50,590 bases of DNA from an uncultured Muribaculaceae bacterium. GTDB taxonomy: Bacteria; Bacteroidota; Bacteroidia; Bacteroidales; Muribaculaceae. Of this stretch, positions 18,049 to 26,469 are shown piece by piece. The first letter of the stretch is position 1, and every line of letters begins with the position of its first letter. The position numbers were made by a program, and so were the translations under genes. Below the pieces are notes generated by a model. The model was given only the letters and a program-made list of their open reading frames with translations, was not told the DNA's origin and did not search any database. The stretch is taken from positions 1-50,590 of the forward strand of contig CAKUAR010000015.1 in the NCBI GenBank assembly GCA_934636465.1, read 5' to 3'.

Positions 18049-18968
18049 TGAGCGAAAGGTGGCAAAACATATTGTACGCACCGCTTGGCTGGGCTTTGCA
18101 CCTGCTGGCGCTGTTGCCGCTGAGGGTGCTCTATGTGCTGTCTGACGCGCTATATTGCCTGGTGTATCACATAGTGCGCTACAGGCGCAATGTGGCGTGG
18201 CAAAACCTCACGGAGTCGTTTCCCGACAAGACTGCAGAAGAACTCCGCAAGATAGAGAGGCAGTTTTACCGCAATTTGACTGACTATTTCTTTGAGACAA
18301 TAAAACTCTTGCACATAAGCAACGACGAAATGCGTCGCCGCATGACGTTTGTGGGCGTTGAGGCCATTGACCAGGCTCTCGACAAAGGGCAGTCGATGAT
18401 TGTTTATTCGTCGCACTACGGCAACTGGGAGTGGCTCACCTCGTTTGTGATGTGGACGCGCTATGGCTCGCATGGGGCAATCATGGCGCAGGTGTATCGC
18501 CCGCTGAAAAACAAGTGGTTCGACCGCCTGTTTCTGCAGCTGCGTGGCCGCTACCACACGGTGAGCTACCCCAAAAACACCGTGCTGCGCGACATGTTGC
18601 GCGATATGCGCGACCGCAAGCAGCCCATCACCATCTGCTTTATCAGCGACCAGCACCCCAACGTCAACGCCCAAGACCATGTGATAGAGTTTCTCAATCA
18701 CCCCACGGCCATTATAAAAGGTCCTGAAATCATAGCTCGCAGGCTCAATATGCAGGTGTGCGTGTTCGACATGGAGCGCACCGGGCGTGGGCGCTTCCGC
18801 TGCACGGCGAAGATGGTGACTACCGAGCCTAAGCTCATGCCGGAAGGTAGCATAACCGATGCCTATGCACGCATACTGGAAGCTCGCATCAAGGCCGACC
18901 CGGCAAGCTGGCTGTGGACACACAAGCGGTGGAAGCACAAGGTGCAACTGTCAAAAAACGAACAATAA
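18045..18968 (+). CDS. LpxL/HtrB-like lipid A acyltransferase
   Basis: A 307-residue member of the lysophospholipid/lipid A late acyltransferase family, which adds a secondary acyl chain to lipid A at the inner membrane. Residues 12-45 are hydrophobic, serving as membrane anchor. The catalytic motif is HX4E in 'SSHYGNWEW' (His about 125), the usual form of the family's HX4D/E. Later 'ISDQHPN' and 'GPEIIARRLNMQVCVFDMER' fit the acceptor-side motifs, and 'SWLWTHKRWKHK' near the end is highly typical of LpxL proteins. It overlaps mtaB by 4 bases and is 18 bases before the GT2 gene, forming a three-gene operon. The acyl chain and the position modified cannot be told. Confidence 0.88.
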   Translation: MMSERWQNILYAPLGWALHLLALLPLRVLYVLSDALYCLVYHIVRYRRNVAWQNLTESFPDKTAEELRKIERQFYRNLTDYFFETIKLLHISNDEMRRRMTFVGVEAIDQALDKGQSMIVYSSHYGNWEWLTSFVMWTRYGSHGAIMAQVYRPLKNKWFDRLFLQLRGRYHTVSYPKNTVLRDMLRDMRDRKQPITICFISDQHPNVNAQDHVIEFLNHPTAIIKGPEIIARRLNMQVCVFDMERTGRGRFRCTAKMVTTEPKLMPEGSITDAYARILEARIKADPASWLWTHKRWKHKVQLSKNEQ

Positions 18969-18986
18969 AGACGGAATAGACACACG

Positions 18987-19988
18987 ATGAAGAAAGTAGC
19001 TGTAATAATACTGAACTGGAACGGCGCCGAGCTGCTGCGACGCTATCTGCCGAGCGTGGTGGCAAACACCAATCAGCAGATTGCTGATGTGATTGTGGCT
19101 GACAACGGCAGCACCGACAACAGCCTTGAGGTGCTGAAGACGGAGTTTCCGCAGGTCAAGACGCTTGTGTTTGACAAAAATTATGGCTTTGCCGAGGGTT
19201 ACAACCGCTGTGTGGAGCAAACGCGCTACCCCTACACTGTGCTGCTCAACAGCGATGTGCGCACACCGGCAGGCTGGCTTGAGCCGCTCTATGACTACTG
19301 CGAGGCGCACCCCGAGGTGGGGGCTGTGCAGCCAAAGTTGCTTCAAGACCGCGACGACGACAAGCAGATGTTTGAGTATGCCGGGGCTGCCGGCGGCTTC
19401 ATCGACAAGCATGGCTATCCGTTTTGTCGAGGACGCATATTCGGCTCCATAGAGGCCGACAGCGGGCAGTATGATGGCGAGCCGGTTGACATTTTCTGGG
19501 CCACAGGCGCTTGCTTCATGGTGCGCAGCGACCTGTATCTGCGTGCCGGCGGACTCGACAGCCGCTTCTTTGCCCACATGGAGGAGATTGACTTGTGCTG
19601 GCGCATAAACACGCTGGGCTGCAAAATAAGGATTGTGCCGCAGAGCAGTGTCTATCACTTGGGCGGTGGAAGCCTGCCGCAGGGCAATCCGCGCAAGACG
19701 TATCTCAATTTCCGCAACAACCTTGTGCTGCTTCACAAAAACCTGCCTGAAAAGCAGGGCCGGCGGTTGCTGATTGTGCGTAGGCTCTATGACACCCTGG
19801 CTCTGCTCGTGGAGCTTGCGAAGATGAATTTCGGCAATGTCAAGGCCATAGTTAAGGCTCACCGCGACTTTCGCGAAATGCGTCGCCACTACACTGCGTT
19901 TCCCGACACCGACGCTCGCCGCCGTTTCCAGGCTTGCAACTGTAACATAATTGCCGACTACTATCTGAAAGGCCGCAAAAAATTCTAA
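18987..19988 (+). CDS. Family 2 glycosyltransferase
   Basis: A 333-residue GT2 glycosyltransferase, rhamnosyltransferase-like in appearance, with a GT-A fold: 'VAVIILNWNGAELL' at the N-terminus, 'IVADNGSTDNSLEVL' (about 35-49), 'FDKNYGFAEGYN' and 'LLNSDVRTP' (the metal-binding NSD, about 86-88), then 'TGACFMVRSDLYLRAGGLDSRFFAHMEEIDLCWR' split around residues 170-205, in which the ED acid residues are the likely catalytic base region. No membrane helices are obvious. It follows the LpxL-like gene, which suggests a role in lipopolysaccharide or other surface-glycan synthesis (inference). It ends 2 bases from the convergent PatB/MalY-like gene with no room for a terminator. Confidence 0.9.
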   Translation: MKKVAVIILNWNGAELLRRYLPSVVANTNQQIADVIVADNGSTDNSLEVLKTEFPQVKTLVFDKNYGFAEGYNRCVEQTRYPYTVLLNSDVRTPAGWLEPLYDYCEAHPEVGAVQPKLLQDRDDDKQMFEYAGAAGGFIDKHGYPFCRGRIFGSIEADSGQYDGEPVDIFWATGACFMVRSDLYLRAGGLDSRFFAHMEEIDLCWRINTLGCKIRIVPQSSVYHLGGGSLPQGNPRKTYLNFRNNLVLLHKNLPEKQGRRLLIVRRLYDTLALLVELAKMNFGNVKAIVKAHRDFREMRRHYTAFPDTDARRRFQACNCNIIADYYLKGRKKF

Positions 19989-19990
19989 TT

Positions 19991-21154
19991 TTACTTTTTT
20001 AGGGATTTGGAGAGGCGGAGGAGGCCGTCGAGGAGTCGCTCGCGCGGACAAGCGAGATTGAGCCTTATGTAGCCTTCGCCGGCTTCTGTGCCATACATGG
20101 TGCCGCTGTTGACCAGCAACTTGCTGTGCTTGAGCAAGTGGTCGGTGAGTGCATCGCTCGTCATGCCCAGAGCTGTTATGTCGAGCCAGGCAAGGTAGGT
20201 GCCTTCTTGCTTAATAACGGTGATTTGCGGCAGATTTGCTGCGATGAACTCCTGCAAAGTGACGTAGTTGGCGTAGATGTAGGAGTTTAGCTCGTCGAGC
20301 CACTCACCACCCTCGCGGTAGGCGGCTTCGAGTGCTATGGGTCCGAAAGGATTGACGTCGCACACCTCATTGATGTTAATCACGCGGTCGATGCGTCGCC
20401 GCAGCTCTGCATCGGCACACACGATGTTTGCAATCTGCAGTCCGGCGGTGTTGAACGCCTTAGACGGCGAATTGAGCGTCACCGAGTTGGCAAGAGCCTG
20501 GCTGCTGATGCTTGCAAACGGCGTGTAGGTGTAGCCTGGCATCACAAGCTCGCAGTGTATCTCGTCGGCCACCACGCGCACGTTGTGGCGGCGGCATATC
20601 TCGTCAAGCCTTTGTAGTTCGGCTTTTGTCCACACGCGTCCGCCTGGGTTGTGTGGATTGCAAAGCAGAAATGCGGTGGTCTTTTCGTCGGCGCACTTGG
20701 CCTCAAAGTCGTCAAAATCCACGACATAGGTGTCGGCTTGGCGCACGAGTCGGCTTTCAAGCACCTCGCAGCCCTGGTTTCTTATCGATGAGAAGAAACA
20801 GTTGTAAACCGGCGTGAGCACAAGCACCTTTTCGCCCGGCAGGGTTATGGCTCTGATGGCGCACGACAAGGCTGGCACCACCCCCGGTGTGTAGAGCAGC
20901 CACTGGCGGTCTATCTGCCAGCCATGGCGGCTTTTGAACCATGCGGTCACTGCCTCATAGTAGCTGTCGGGCACGAGAGTGTAGCCAAAAATGCCGTGCT
21001 CAACCCTCTTGGCAAGAGCCTTGCGTATGCACGGCGCTGCCTCAAAGTCCATGTCGGCCACCCACATGGGCAGCACGTCGGCGTCGGACACGATGTCCCA
21101 CTTATATGAACCGGTGCCGCGGCGGCTTGTGAGCTTGTCGAAGTCGTATTTCAT
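19991..21154 (-). CDS. PatB/MalY-type PLP-dependent C-S lyase/aminotransferase
   Basis: A 387-residue fold-type I PLP enzyme of the MalY/PatB group, usually cystathionine beta-lyase (cystathionine to homocysteine, pyruvate and ammonia). The start 'YDFDKLTSRRGTGSYKWD' and 'LPMWVADMDFEAAPCI' are diagnostic. 'LCNPHNPGGRVW' (about 164-175) and 'VVADEIHCELVMPG' carry the PLP ring-contacting Asn and Asp, and 'NSPSKAFNTAGLQ' holds the PLP lysine at about 232. Its ATG overlaps the stop of the DUF3737 gene (ATGA, 21151-21154), so the two are coupled. It converges on the GT2 gene. Confidence 0.9.
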   Translation of the reverse strand: MKYDFDKLTSRRGTGSYKWDIVSDADVLPMWVADMDFEAAPCIRKALAKRVEHGIFGYTLVPDSYYEAVTAWFKSRHGWQIDRQWLLYTPGVVPALSCAIRAITLPGEKVLVLTPVYNCFFSSIRNQGCEVLESRLVRQADTYVVDFDDFEAKCADEKTTAFLLCNPHNPGGRVWTKAELQRLDEICRRHNVRVVADEIHCELVMPGYTYTPFASISSQALANSVTLNSPSKAFNTAGLQIANIVCADAELRRRIDRVININEVCDVNPFGPIALEAAYREGGEWLDELNSYIYANYVTLQEFIAANLPQITVIKQEGTYLAWLDITALGMTSDALTDHLLKHSKLLVNSGTMYGTEAGEGYIRLNLACPRERLLDGLLRLSKSLKK

Positions 21155-22002
21155 TTCTTGTTTCGTTCGATGATTTGGCAGTCATGCCCTTTGGCAAACT
21201 CGGTGTAGGTGACGCGGCCCACGGTGTCGGCCTCAATGATGCCGCTTATGGGGTTTTTGACCTCGGTTATTGCACCGCTGATGTGGGCGGAGATATGGCT
21301 GCTGTCCTCAAACGCGCGGTCGCACGCGGGGTTGAATGTGCAGTCCTCAAGTGTTATGCCGTCGAGGTAGCACAGTGGCTGTTCGCCGGCTATGTGGCAA
21401 CGCACGAGTTTTATGTTTTTGCTGTGCCATGCCAGATATTCGCCGTCGAGCACGGAGTCGTAAACGGTGACGTTCTCACACTCCCAGAAACTGTCTTTTG
21501 TGGCAATTTTGGCGTTGTGCACTTCTACGTTTTTGCAGTATTGAAACACATATTTTGAGTTGCTCTCCAGGCCGTCAACGTAGATGTTGCTTGAGAACAT
21601 GAATGGATAGGTGCCGTCGCATAGCTTCACGTTGTGGAGCTTCAGGCCGTTGACACGCCAGAATGTCTCGTCGGCGTCGTTGATAGTGACGTTTTCAAGC
21701 TCCAGGTTTCTCATTTCGCGGAAGAACTTGGGGCCGTCAATCACGCAGTCGCGCATCACCATGTCGTTAGAGTACCATATCGCCGAGCGGCTGCCTGGGG
21801 CGAAATAGCAGTTGGTGATGAGGCTGCGGTCAACGTGCCACCACGGATATTTGCCATAGAACTTGGAGTCGGCGCACTCAATGTCGTGGCAACACTTGAT
21901 GCCTGATTCGCCGTCGGTAATCACGATGTCGTCGAGCTTCACGTCGTGGGCGCCAAACAGCGGGCGTTCGCCGCCGTAGGTTTTTCCTTTAATCAATTCC
22001 AT
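21151..22002 (-). CDS. DUF3737 right-handed beta-helix protein
   Basis: A 283-residue cytoplasmic-looking protein (no signal peptide) made almost wholly of short strands such as 'LENVTINDADETFWRVNGLKL' in pieces, 'VYDSVLDGEYLAWHSKNIKL' and 'ITLEDCTFNPACDRAFE', giving a regular parallel beta-helix pattern with about 20 residues per turn. The start 'MELIKGKTYGGERPLF' is typical of DUF3737. The function of the family is unknown. Its overlap with the MalY/PatB-like gene suggests a linked task, possibly regulatory or sugar-related; this is only context. A perfect minus-strand -7 box (TAATTTTG, at 22040-22047) lies 38 bases upstream. Confidence 0.85.
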   Translation of the reverse strand: MELIKGKTYGGERPLFGAHDVKLDDIVITDGESGIKCCHDIECADSKFYGKYPWWHVDRSLITNCYFAPGSRSAIWYSNDMVMRDCVIDGPKFFREMRNLELENVTINDADETFWRVNGLKLHNVKLCDGTYPFMFSSNIYVDGLESNSKYVFQYCKNVEVHNAKIATKDSFWECENVTVYDSVLDGEYLAWHSKNIKLVRCHIAGEQPLCYLDGITLEDCTFNPACDRAFEDSSHISAHISGAITEVKNPISGIIEADTVGRVTYTEFAKGHDCQIIERNKK

Positions 22003-22039
22003 AGAGTTGTTTTTGTGTGTGTATCTTTTTTCTCTGCTG

Positions 22040-22047
22040 CAAAATTA
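22040..22047 (-). promoter_or_regulatory. Probable -7 element for the DUF3737-MalY operon
   Basis: Reads TAATTTTG on the minus strand, 38 bases before the start at 22002. No convincing -33 box. Confidence 0.4.
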
Positions 22048-22116
22048 AATCAATGCTTTGTGGCAGGTGTTACGCAGTTTGCTTGATTTGTTACCTGAAT
22101 TCACTTGCGCGCGGTG

Positions 22117-22611
22117 TCACAGGTCGAGGTCAAACGGCACGGCTTCACCCTTGGCGAGCGACAGCGGCACATTGATGATGCGCTGGTTGCTTGAGCCGCG
22201 AAACACGAGGTCGGGGTCGCGCAGTGCCTGCACAAAGGGGCCATCTACGAGCACGTCAACCAGTTGGAGCAGTTTGCGCTGCCTCTCGTTGGCGGCAAGA
22301 GCCTCAAATGTGAAGCCTGTGTAGCACCATATCGTCTTGCTTGTGCGCTCTCTGATGGCTGTGGCAAGCTCGTCAAACCCTTCGGGCTGAAACATAGGGT
22401 CGCCGCCCGAAAAAGTGACGTCGGCATAGGGGTCGGCCTCGATGACCGCCATTATCTCGTCGGTGGTCATCGGGTGGCCGTTGGCTATGTCCCACGACTG
22501 TGGGTTGTGGCAGCCTTTGCAGGCGTTTGGGCAGCCGGCGCAGTAGATGGTGGTGCGGAAACCTGGCCCGTCAACCATGGTGTCTTCTACTATGTCGAGA
22601 ACAGAAATCAT
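22117..22611 (-). CDS. nrdG: Anaerobic ribonucleotide reductase activase NrdG
   Basis: A 164-residue radical-SAM activase that generates the glycyl radical on NrdD. The cluster motif CX3CX2C is 'CPNACKGC' (Cys about 27, 31, 34), followed by 'HNPQSWD'. 'VTFSGGDPMFQPEG' (about 83-96) is the SAM-contacting GGD-type motif. The length is normal for NrdG. It lies 56 bases downstream of nrdD on the same strand, the usual class III RNR operon order. Confidence 0.95.
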   Translation of the reverse strand: MISVLDIVEDTMVDGPGFRTTIYCAGCPNACKGCHNPQSWDIANGHPMTTDEIMAVIEADPYADVTFSGGDPMFQPEGFDELATAIRERTSKTIWCYTGFTFEALAANERQRKLLQLVDVLVDGPFVQALRDPDLVFRGSSNQRIINVPLSLAKGEAVPFDLDL

Positions 22612-22630
22612 TGTTTCGCTTTTTCCCCTT

Positions 22631-22661
22631 TTTCACTATCACTGTTTTTCACTATCACTGT
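22631..22661. repeat. Short tandem repeat in the nrdD-nrdG spacer
   Basis: TTTCACTATCACTGT occurs twice, at 22631-22645 and 22647-22661, a 16-bp period. Function unknown; it may only reflect replication slippage. Confidence 0.6.
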
Positions 22662-22667
22662 GTCGTG

Positions 22668-24908
22668 TTATTGGTCGGCTTTACAGCTGCTGTCGGCAGA
22701 GTCGATATGCGTCACGCGGTCGTTGAGCTCGGCGAGCTTAGCGTGGTTCCAACGGTCGGTAGTGCCCACCAGATAGCCGGTGATGCGCTGCAGCTTGTCG
22801 ATGTTGTGGCTGCCGCATTTTGGGCACACGTCCATGTGCGGGTCGGCGTTCTCATAGCCGCAGTCCATGCAACGGTTGCGGTTGTGGTTAACGCTGCCAT
22901 AGCCCATGTTGAGGCGGTCCATCATGTCCACCACGTCCATAATCACCTTGGGGTTGTGGGTGGCGTCGCCGTCAATTTCCACATAGAAGATGTGGCCTCC
23001 GCGAGTCATTTCGTGATAAGGAGCCTCAACCTCGGCTTTGTGGCGTGCAGAGCACTTGTAATACACCGGCACATGGTTGGAGTTGGTGTAGTACTCGCGG
23101 TCGGTAACGCCTGGAATTATGCCAAAGTCCTTGCGGTCGATGCGGGTGAAGCGTCCGCTCAATCCCTCGGCCGGAGTGGCAAGAATGCTGTAGTTGTGCT
23201 GATATTTTTCAGAGAATTCGTTGGCGCGCTCGCGCATGTAACCCACAATCTTGAGTCCGAGCTGCTGTGCCTCCTCGCTCTCGCCGTGGTGCTTGCCCAC
23301 AAGGGCCTTCAAGCACTCTGCGAGACCAATGAAGCCAATGCCGAGAGTGCCTTGGTTAATCACGCTCTCTATGGTGTCGCCCGGCTTGAGGTTCTCGCAC
23401 CCGTTCCACAGCTTGGTCATGAGCAGTGGGAACTGCTTGGCAAAAGCCGTCTTTTGGAACTGGAAACGTTCTTCAAGTTGCTTGGCTGTGATGTCGAGCA
23501 TGTGGTCGAGCTTTGAGAAGAACAGGTTGATGCGCTCCTCTTTGTCTTTCACGCCCATGCACTCAATGGCGAGTTTCACTATGTTGATGGTAGTGAAGCT
23601 CAAATTGCCGCGGCCAACTGACGTTTTTGGGCCAAAACGGTTCTCAAACACGCGTGTGCGGCAGCCCATGGTGGCAATTTCCCACTTGTAGCGCTCAGGG
23701 TCGTCGGCACGCCAATTCTCGTTTTGGTTGAATGTGGCGTCGAGGTTGAGGAAGTTGGGGAAGAAGCGTCGAGCCGTAACCTTGCACGCAAGTTTGTAGA
23801 GGTCGTAGTTGCGGTCTTCCGGCAGGTAGTTAACGCCGCGCTTCTTTTTCCATATCTGTATGGGGAATATGGCGGTTTCGCCGTTGCCCACGCCCTCGTA
23901 GGTAGAAATGAGGATTTCGCGCATCACGCAGCGTCCCTCGGCAGAAGTGTCGGTGCCGTAGTTGATTGACGAGAACACCACTTGGTTGCCGCCACGGCTG
24001 TGGATTGTGTTCATGTTGTGAATGAAAGCCTCCATGGCCTGGTGCACGCGGTTAACCGTCTTGTTGATGGCGTGCTGCTTGTAGCGTTCGTCGCCCTCAA
24101 GTCCGTCGAGCGGCTTTATGAGATAATCGTCGATGGGCGCGTTGGCAAGGTGGCTGAGGTCTTTGCCCACAAGCGATGTGAGGTTCTTTATTTCTTCTTT
24201 GTAGCTCAAGCGCACGTAAGGGGCCAGATAGAAGTCGAAAGCCGGAATGGCTTGACCTCCGTGCATCTCGTTTTGGCATGTTTCAAGCGAAATGCAGGCG
24301 AGCACAGCGGCAGTCTCGATGCGGCGTGCCGGGCGCGAAGAGCCGTGGCCGGCCTGGAAGCCGTGCTCCAAGATGTTGTTGAGAGGGTGCTGCACGCAAG
24401 TGAGCGACTTGGTGGGGTAGTAGTCCTTGTCGTGAATGTGAATGTAGTTGTGGTGCACGGCATCGCGCACGTCGTCGGACAGCAGGTAGTCGTCAACGAA
24501 AGGCTTGGTGGTTTCTGACGAGAATTTCATCATCATGCCGGCAGGGGTGTCGGCGTTCATGTTGGCGTTCTCTCGAGTCACGTCGTTTTTCTGAATGTTG
24601 ACGATTTCCATAAACACGTCGCGCGTCTTGGCCTTGCGGGCTATGGAACGCTGGTTGCGATAGGTGATATACTTTTGAGCCACGTCTTTGCGCGCACTCT
24701 TCATGAGTTCCATCTCCACTGCGTCTTGGATGTCCTCAACCGACATTTGCGACTTGCCTTTGGTGGCAATATGGTCGGTTATTCGCTGTATCAAAGACTC
24801 GTCCTCACCCTTGTCGGTGTGCATCATTGCCTTGCGGATTGCCGCTTGTATTTTTTGGTCGTTGAAGCCCACAATGCGGCCGTCACGTTTTACTACTGTT
24901 TGTATCAT
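22668..24908 (-). CDS. nrdD: Anaerobic (class III) ribonucleoside-triphosphate reductase NrdD
   Basis: A 746-residue oxygen-sensitive enzyme that reduces ribonucleoside triphosphates to deoxy forms with a glycyl radical, using formate as reductant. Residues 3-90 form an ATP-cone ('VVKRDGRIVGFNDQKIQAAI'), the site of allosteric dATP/ATP control. The 10-stranded barrel core follows. Near the end a zinc site uses four cysteines (CMDC at about 680/683, CPKC at about 695/698), then the radical motif 'RITGYLVGT' with the radical Gly at about 711. A minus-strand -7 box TATTTTTG lies 62 bases upstream. Together with nrdG it shows DNA precursor supply under anaerobic growth. Confidence 0.96.
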   Translation of the reverse strand: MIQTVVKRDGRIVGFNDQKIQAAIRKAMMHTDKGEDESLIQRITDHIATKGKSQMSVEDIQDAVEMELMKSARKDVAQKYITYRNQRSIARKAKTRDVFMEIVNIQKNDVTRENANMNADTPAGMMMKFSSETTKPFVDDYLLSDDVRDAVHHNYIHIHDKDYYPTKSLTCVQHPLNNILEHGFQAGHGSSRPARRIETAAVLACISLETCQNEMHGGQAIPAFDFYLAPYVRLSYKEEIKNLTSLVGKDLSHLANAPIDDYLIKPLDGLEGDERYKQHAINKTVNRVHQAMEAFIHNMNTIHSRGGNQVVFSSINYGTDTSAEGRCVMREILISTYEGVGNGETAIFPIQIWKKKRGVNYLPEDRNYDLYKLACKVTARRFFPNFLNLDATFNQNENWRADDPERYKWEIATMGCRTRVFENRFGPKTSVGRGNLSFTTINIVKLAIECMGVKDKEERINLFFSKLDHMLDITAKQLEERFQFQKTAFAKQFPLLMTKLWNGCENLKPGDTIESVINQGTLGIGFIGLAECLKALVGKHHGESEEAQQLGLKIVGYMRERANEFSEKYQHNYSILATPAEGLSGRFTRIDRKDFGIIPGVTDREYYTNSNHVPVYYKCSARHKAEVEAPYHEMTRGGHIFYVEIDGDATHNPKVIMDVVDMMDRLNMGYGSVNHNRNRCMDCGYENADPHMDVCPKCGSHNIDKLQRITGYLVGTTDRWNHAKLAELNDRVTHIDSADSSCKADQ

Positions 24909-25227
24909 TTTTTTGCTGTTGTTTTTTAAGTCAAATTCAAGATTTTTGTACTCTGATATTTGAGCGACACAAAAATATAAAATATATCACACAGGTTGAC
25001 CTTTTGGATAACTTTTCCGTTGTTAATTTATGTTAAATTGGTAATTGTCAGACGATTATAAAAATTTTTGGAAAACTTTCGTAAAAAATTGAATATCAAT
25101 GTTTTCTAAAATAAACCTATTTTTAAGCCCGGTTTAAGCACTTTTTTTGATGATTTTTGCCCTTGGCGGCGTGGCTGCGGCAGCAGGTGCAGGCAAGCGT
25201 TTTTCGATGGTGGTTTAGGGGTGTTTT
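24909..25227. other. Intergenic stretch, nrdD to EamA
   Basis: A 319-base gene-free region. It is AT-rich near nrdD, with a perfect minus-strand -7 box (CAAAAATA, 24970-24977) that probably belongs to nrdD. The part near 25150-25200 is GC-rich with GCTGCGGCAGC-like sequence. I see no NrdR-like paired boxes with confidence and no clear terminator for the EamA gene. Confidence 0.5.
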
Positions 25228-26130
25228 TTAAGCCTTGTCTGGGCACTCTTTTTTGCGGTCTTTGAGCACAATGATAATCACTGCCGCCACAATCATGGCA
25301 AAGCCTATGCCGATTGACAGTGTGAGGGGCTCGTCGTAGATGGTGATGCCGAAAATCATTGCCGTGAGAGGCTCAAGCGCACCGAGTATGGCAGTGATGG
25401 TGCTGCCTATGAGGCGCAGTGCCACCACAAGCGAATAGTTTGACAGGGCGGTGGTGATGAGGCCGAGCATGAGCAGACTAAGCCACACTCCGCCGTCGGC
25501 AGGGGCTTGCAGCTGACCGGCAGGCAAGTCGTAGCAGAGCACCATGGCGGTGCTGATGATAAACACATAGAATGTGAGCTTGCTGCTGTCCATGCCGTTG
25601 AGTTTGAGCATGGGCACTGCCACGAGATACATGGCATAGCTCAATCCTGCCACCAGCTCTATGATTATGCCGAGCATCGACAGGTTGTTGTCGTCGCGCC
25701 CAAAGCCCGAAAGCATCGCCACTCCGCCCACGGCGAGAGCTATGGCAATCCATACCTTGACACACGATTTCTCGTGGAAAAATGCCATCATTATGAGTGC
25801 CGTGAATATTGGGTAGGAAAACTGCAGGGTGGTTGCCACGCCGCTTGGCAGGTGGTTGAAGCCCTCGATGAGAAACACCGCCGAGGCTATGTTGAGCACG
25901 GCAAGCACCGACAGGCGCGCAAACTGGGCTAATGTCACAGTGAGGTTTTCTTTTTGTAGAAGCATGAGTATTAACATAAACACGCTGCCAAGGCCAAATC
26001 GGTAGAACACCACCGACGCTGTGGCCATGCCTGTGTGAATGGCTGGCAGAGAAAACAATGGAATCATGCCGAATGTGCACGACGACACCATTGCGAAAAA
26101 GAATCCCTTGGTTACATTAGTTGTTGTCAT
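25228..26130 (-). CDS. EamA/DMT-family transporter
   Basis: A 300-residue inner-membrane protein with about ten hydrophobic helices in two similar halves, the pattern of the drug/metabolite transporter superfamily (two EamA domains). The first half contains 'GFFFAMVSSCTFGMIPLF' and 'LQFSYPIFTALIMMAFFHEK' in sequence; the second half contains 'GSTITAILGALEPLTAMIFG', with the 'LEPL' motif characteristic of EamA proteins. Some members export amino acids or metabolites; the substrate here is unknown. A minus-strand -7 box (TAATTTTG, 26221-26228) lies about 90 bases upstream. Confidence 0.88.
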   Translation of the reverse strand: MTTTNVTKGFFFAMVSSCTFGMIPLFSLPAIHTGMATASVVFYRFGLGSVFMLILMLLQKENLTVTLAQFARLSVLAVLNIASAVFLIEGFNHLPSGVATTLQFSYPIFTALIMMAFFHEKSCVKVWIAIALAVGGVAMLSGFGRDDNNLSMLGIIIELVAGLSYAMYLVAVPMLKLNGMDSSKLTFYVFIISTAMVLCYDLPAGQLQAPADGGVWLSLLMLGLITTALSNYSLVVALRLIGSTITAILGALEPLTAMIFGITIYDEPLTLSIGIGFAMIVAAVIIIVLKDRKKECPDKA

Positions 26131-26299
26131 TCATAAGAGTATTAATTGCACAGCCGCTCTGTGCACAGGTCGTGGCAGCCGTTGCGCCGCCATTGCCGTG
26201 GGCATTGCGCTGTTGCTTTACAAAATTAGTAATTTGCAACCAAAACCGAAATACTCAGGCATAGCCAACATGCAGTTTTTTGCTTTGGGCGTGCAGATT

Positions 26300-26321
26300 T
26301 TTTTTATCGGACAGCAATAAT
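26300..26321 (+). repeat. 22-bp dispersed repeat, copy B
   Basis: Identical over 22 bases to 10944-10965 (six T then ATCGGACAGCAATAAT), flanked here by further T-runs on both sides. Confidence 0.6.
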
Positions 26322-26361
26322 TTTTTTTGCCATTGGCCAGTGGGGCGGTGACTGGTTGGTT

Positions 26362-26403
26362 AAAAAGGAAGACAGCTCCTTCGGGTGATGAAGGGGCTGC
26401 CTT
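26362..26403 (-). terminator. Terminator of the fumarate reductase operon
   Basis: On the minus strand the arms AAGGCAGCCCCTTC and GAAGGAGCTGTCTT (two mismatched/wobble pairs) form a 14-bp stem followed by CCTTTTTAACC. It lies 66 bases past the stop of the iron-sulfur subunit gene. Confidence 0.85.
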
Positions 26404-26469
26404 ATGTGTGGGTTATGTTAGTCAGGACTGGGTGACCGCTGTGGGGTCAAGCCCTGAAACGTGTGTGCA

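Larger units (their letters stand above)
26131..26469. other. Intergenic stretch, EamA to fumarate reductase
   Basis: It holds the EamA -7 box at 26221-26228 (minus), copy B of the 22-bp dispersed repeat, and the terminator of the fumarate reductase operon (minus). No gene was seen. Confidence 0.6.

Noticed and set aside
22631..22661. The 16-bp tandem repeat as a regulatory site
   Set aside because: Only two units within a translated operon spacer; slippage is enough to explain it.
22500..23516. 338-residue plus-strand frame over nrdG and nrdD
   Set aside because: Antisense to two certain genes; no protein-like features.
24909..25227. NrdR box upstream of nrdD
   Set aside because: The AT-rich stretch contains ACACAAAAATAT-like sequence, but a pair of spaced ACANTATAT-type boxes could not be made out.
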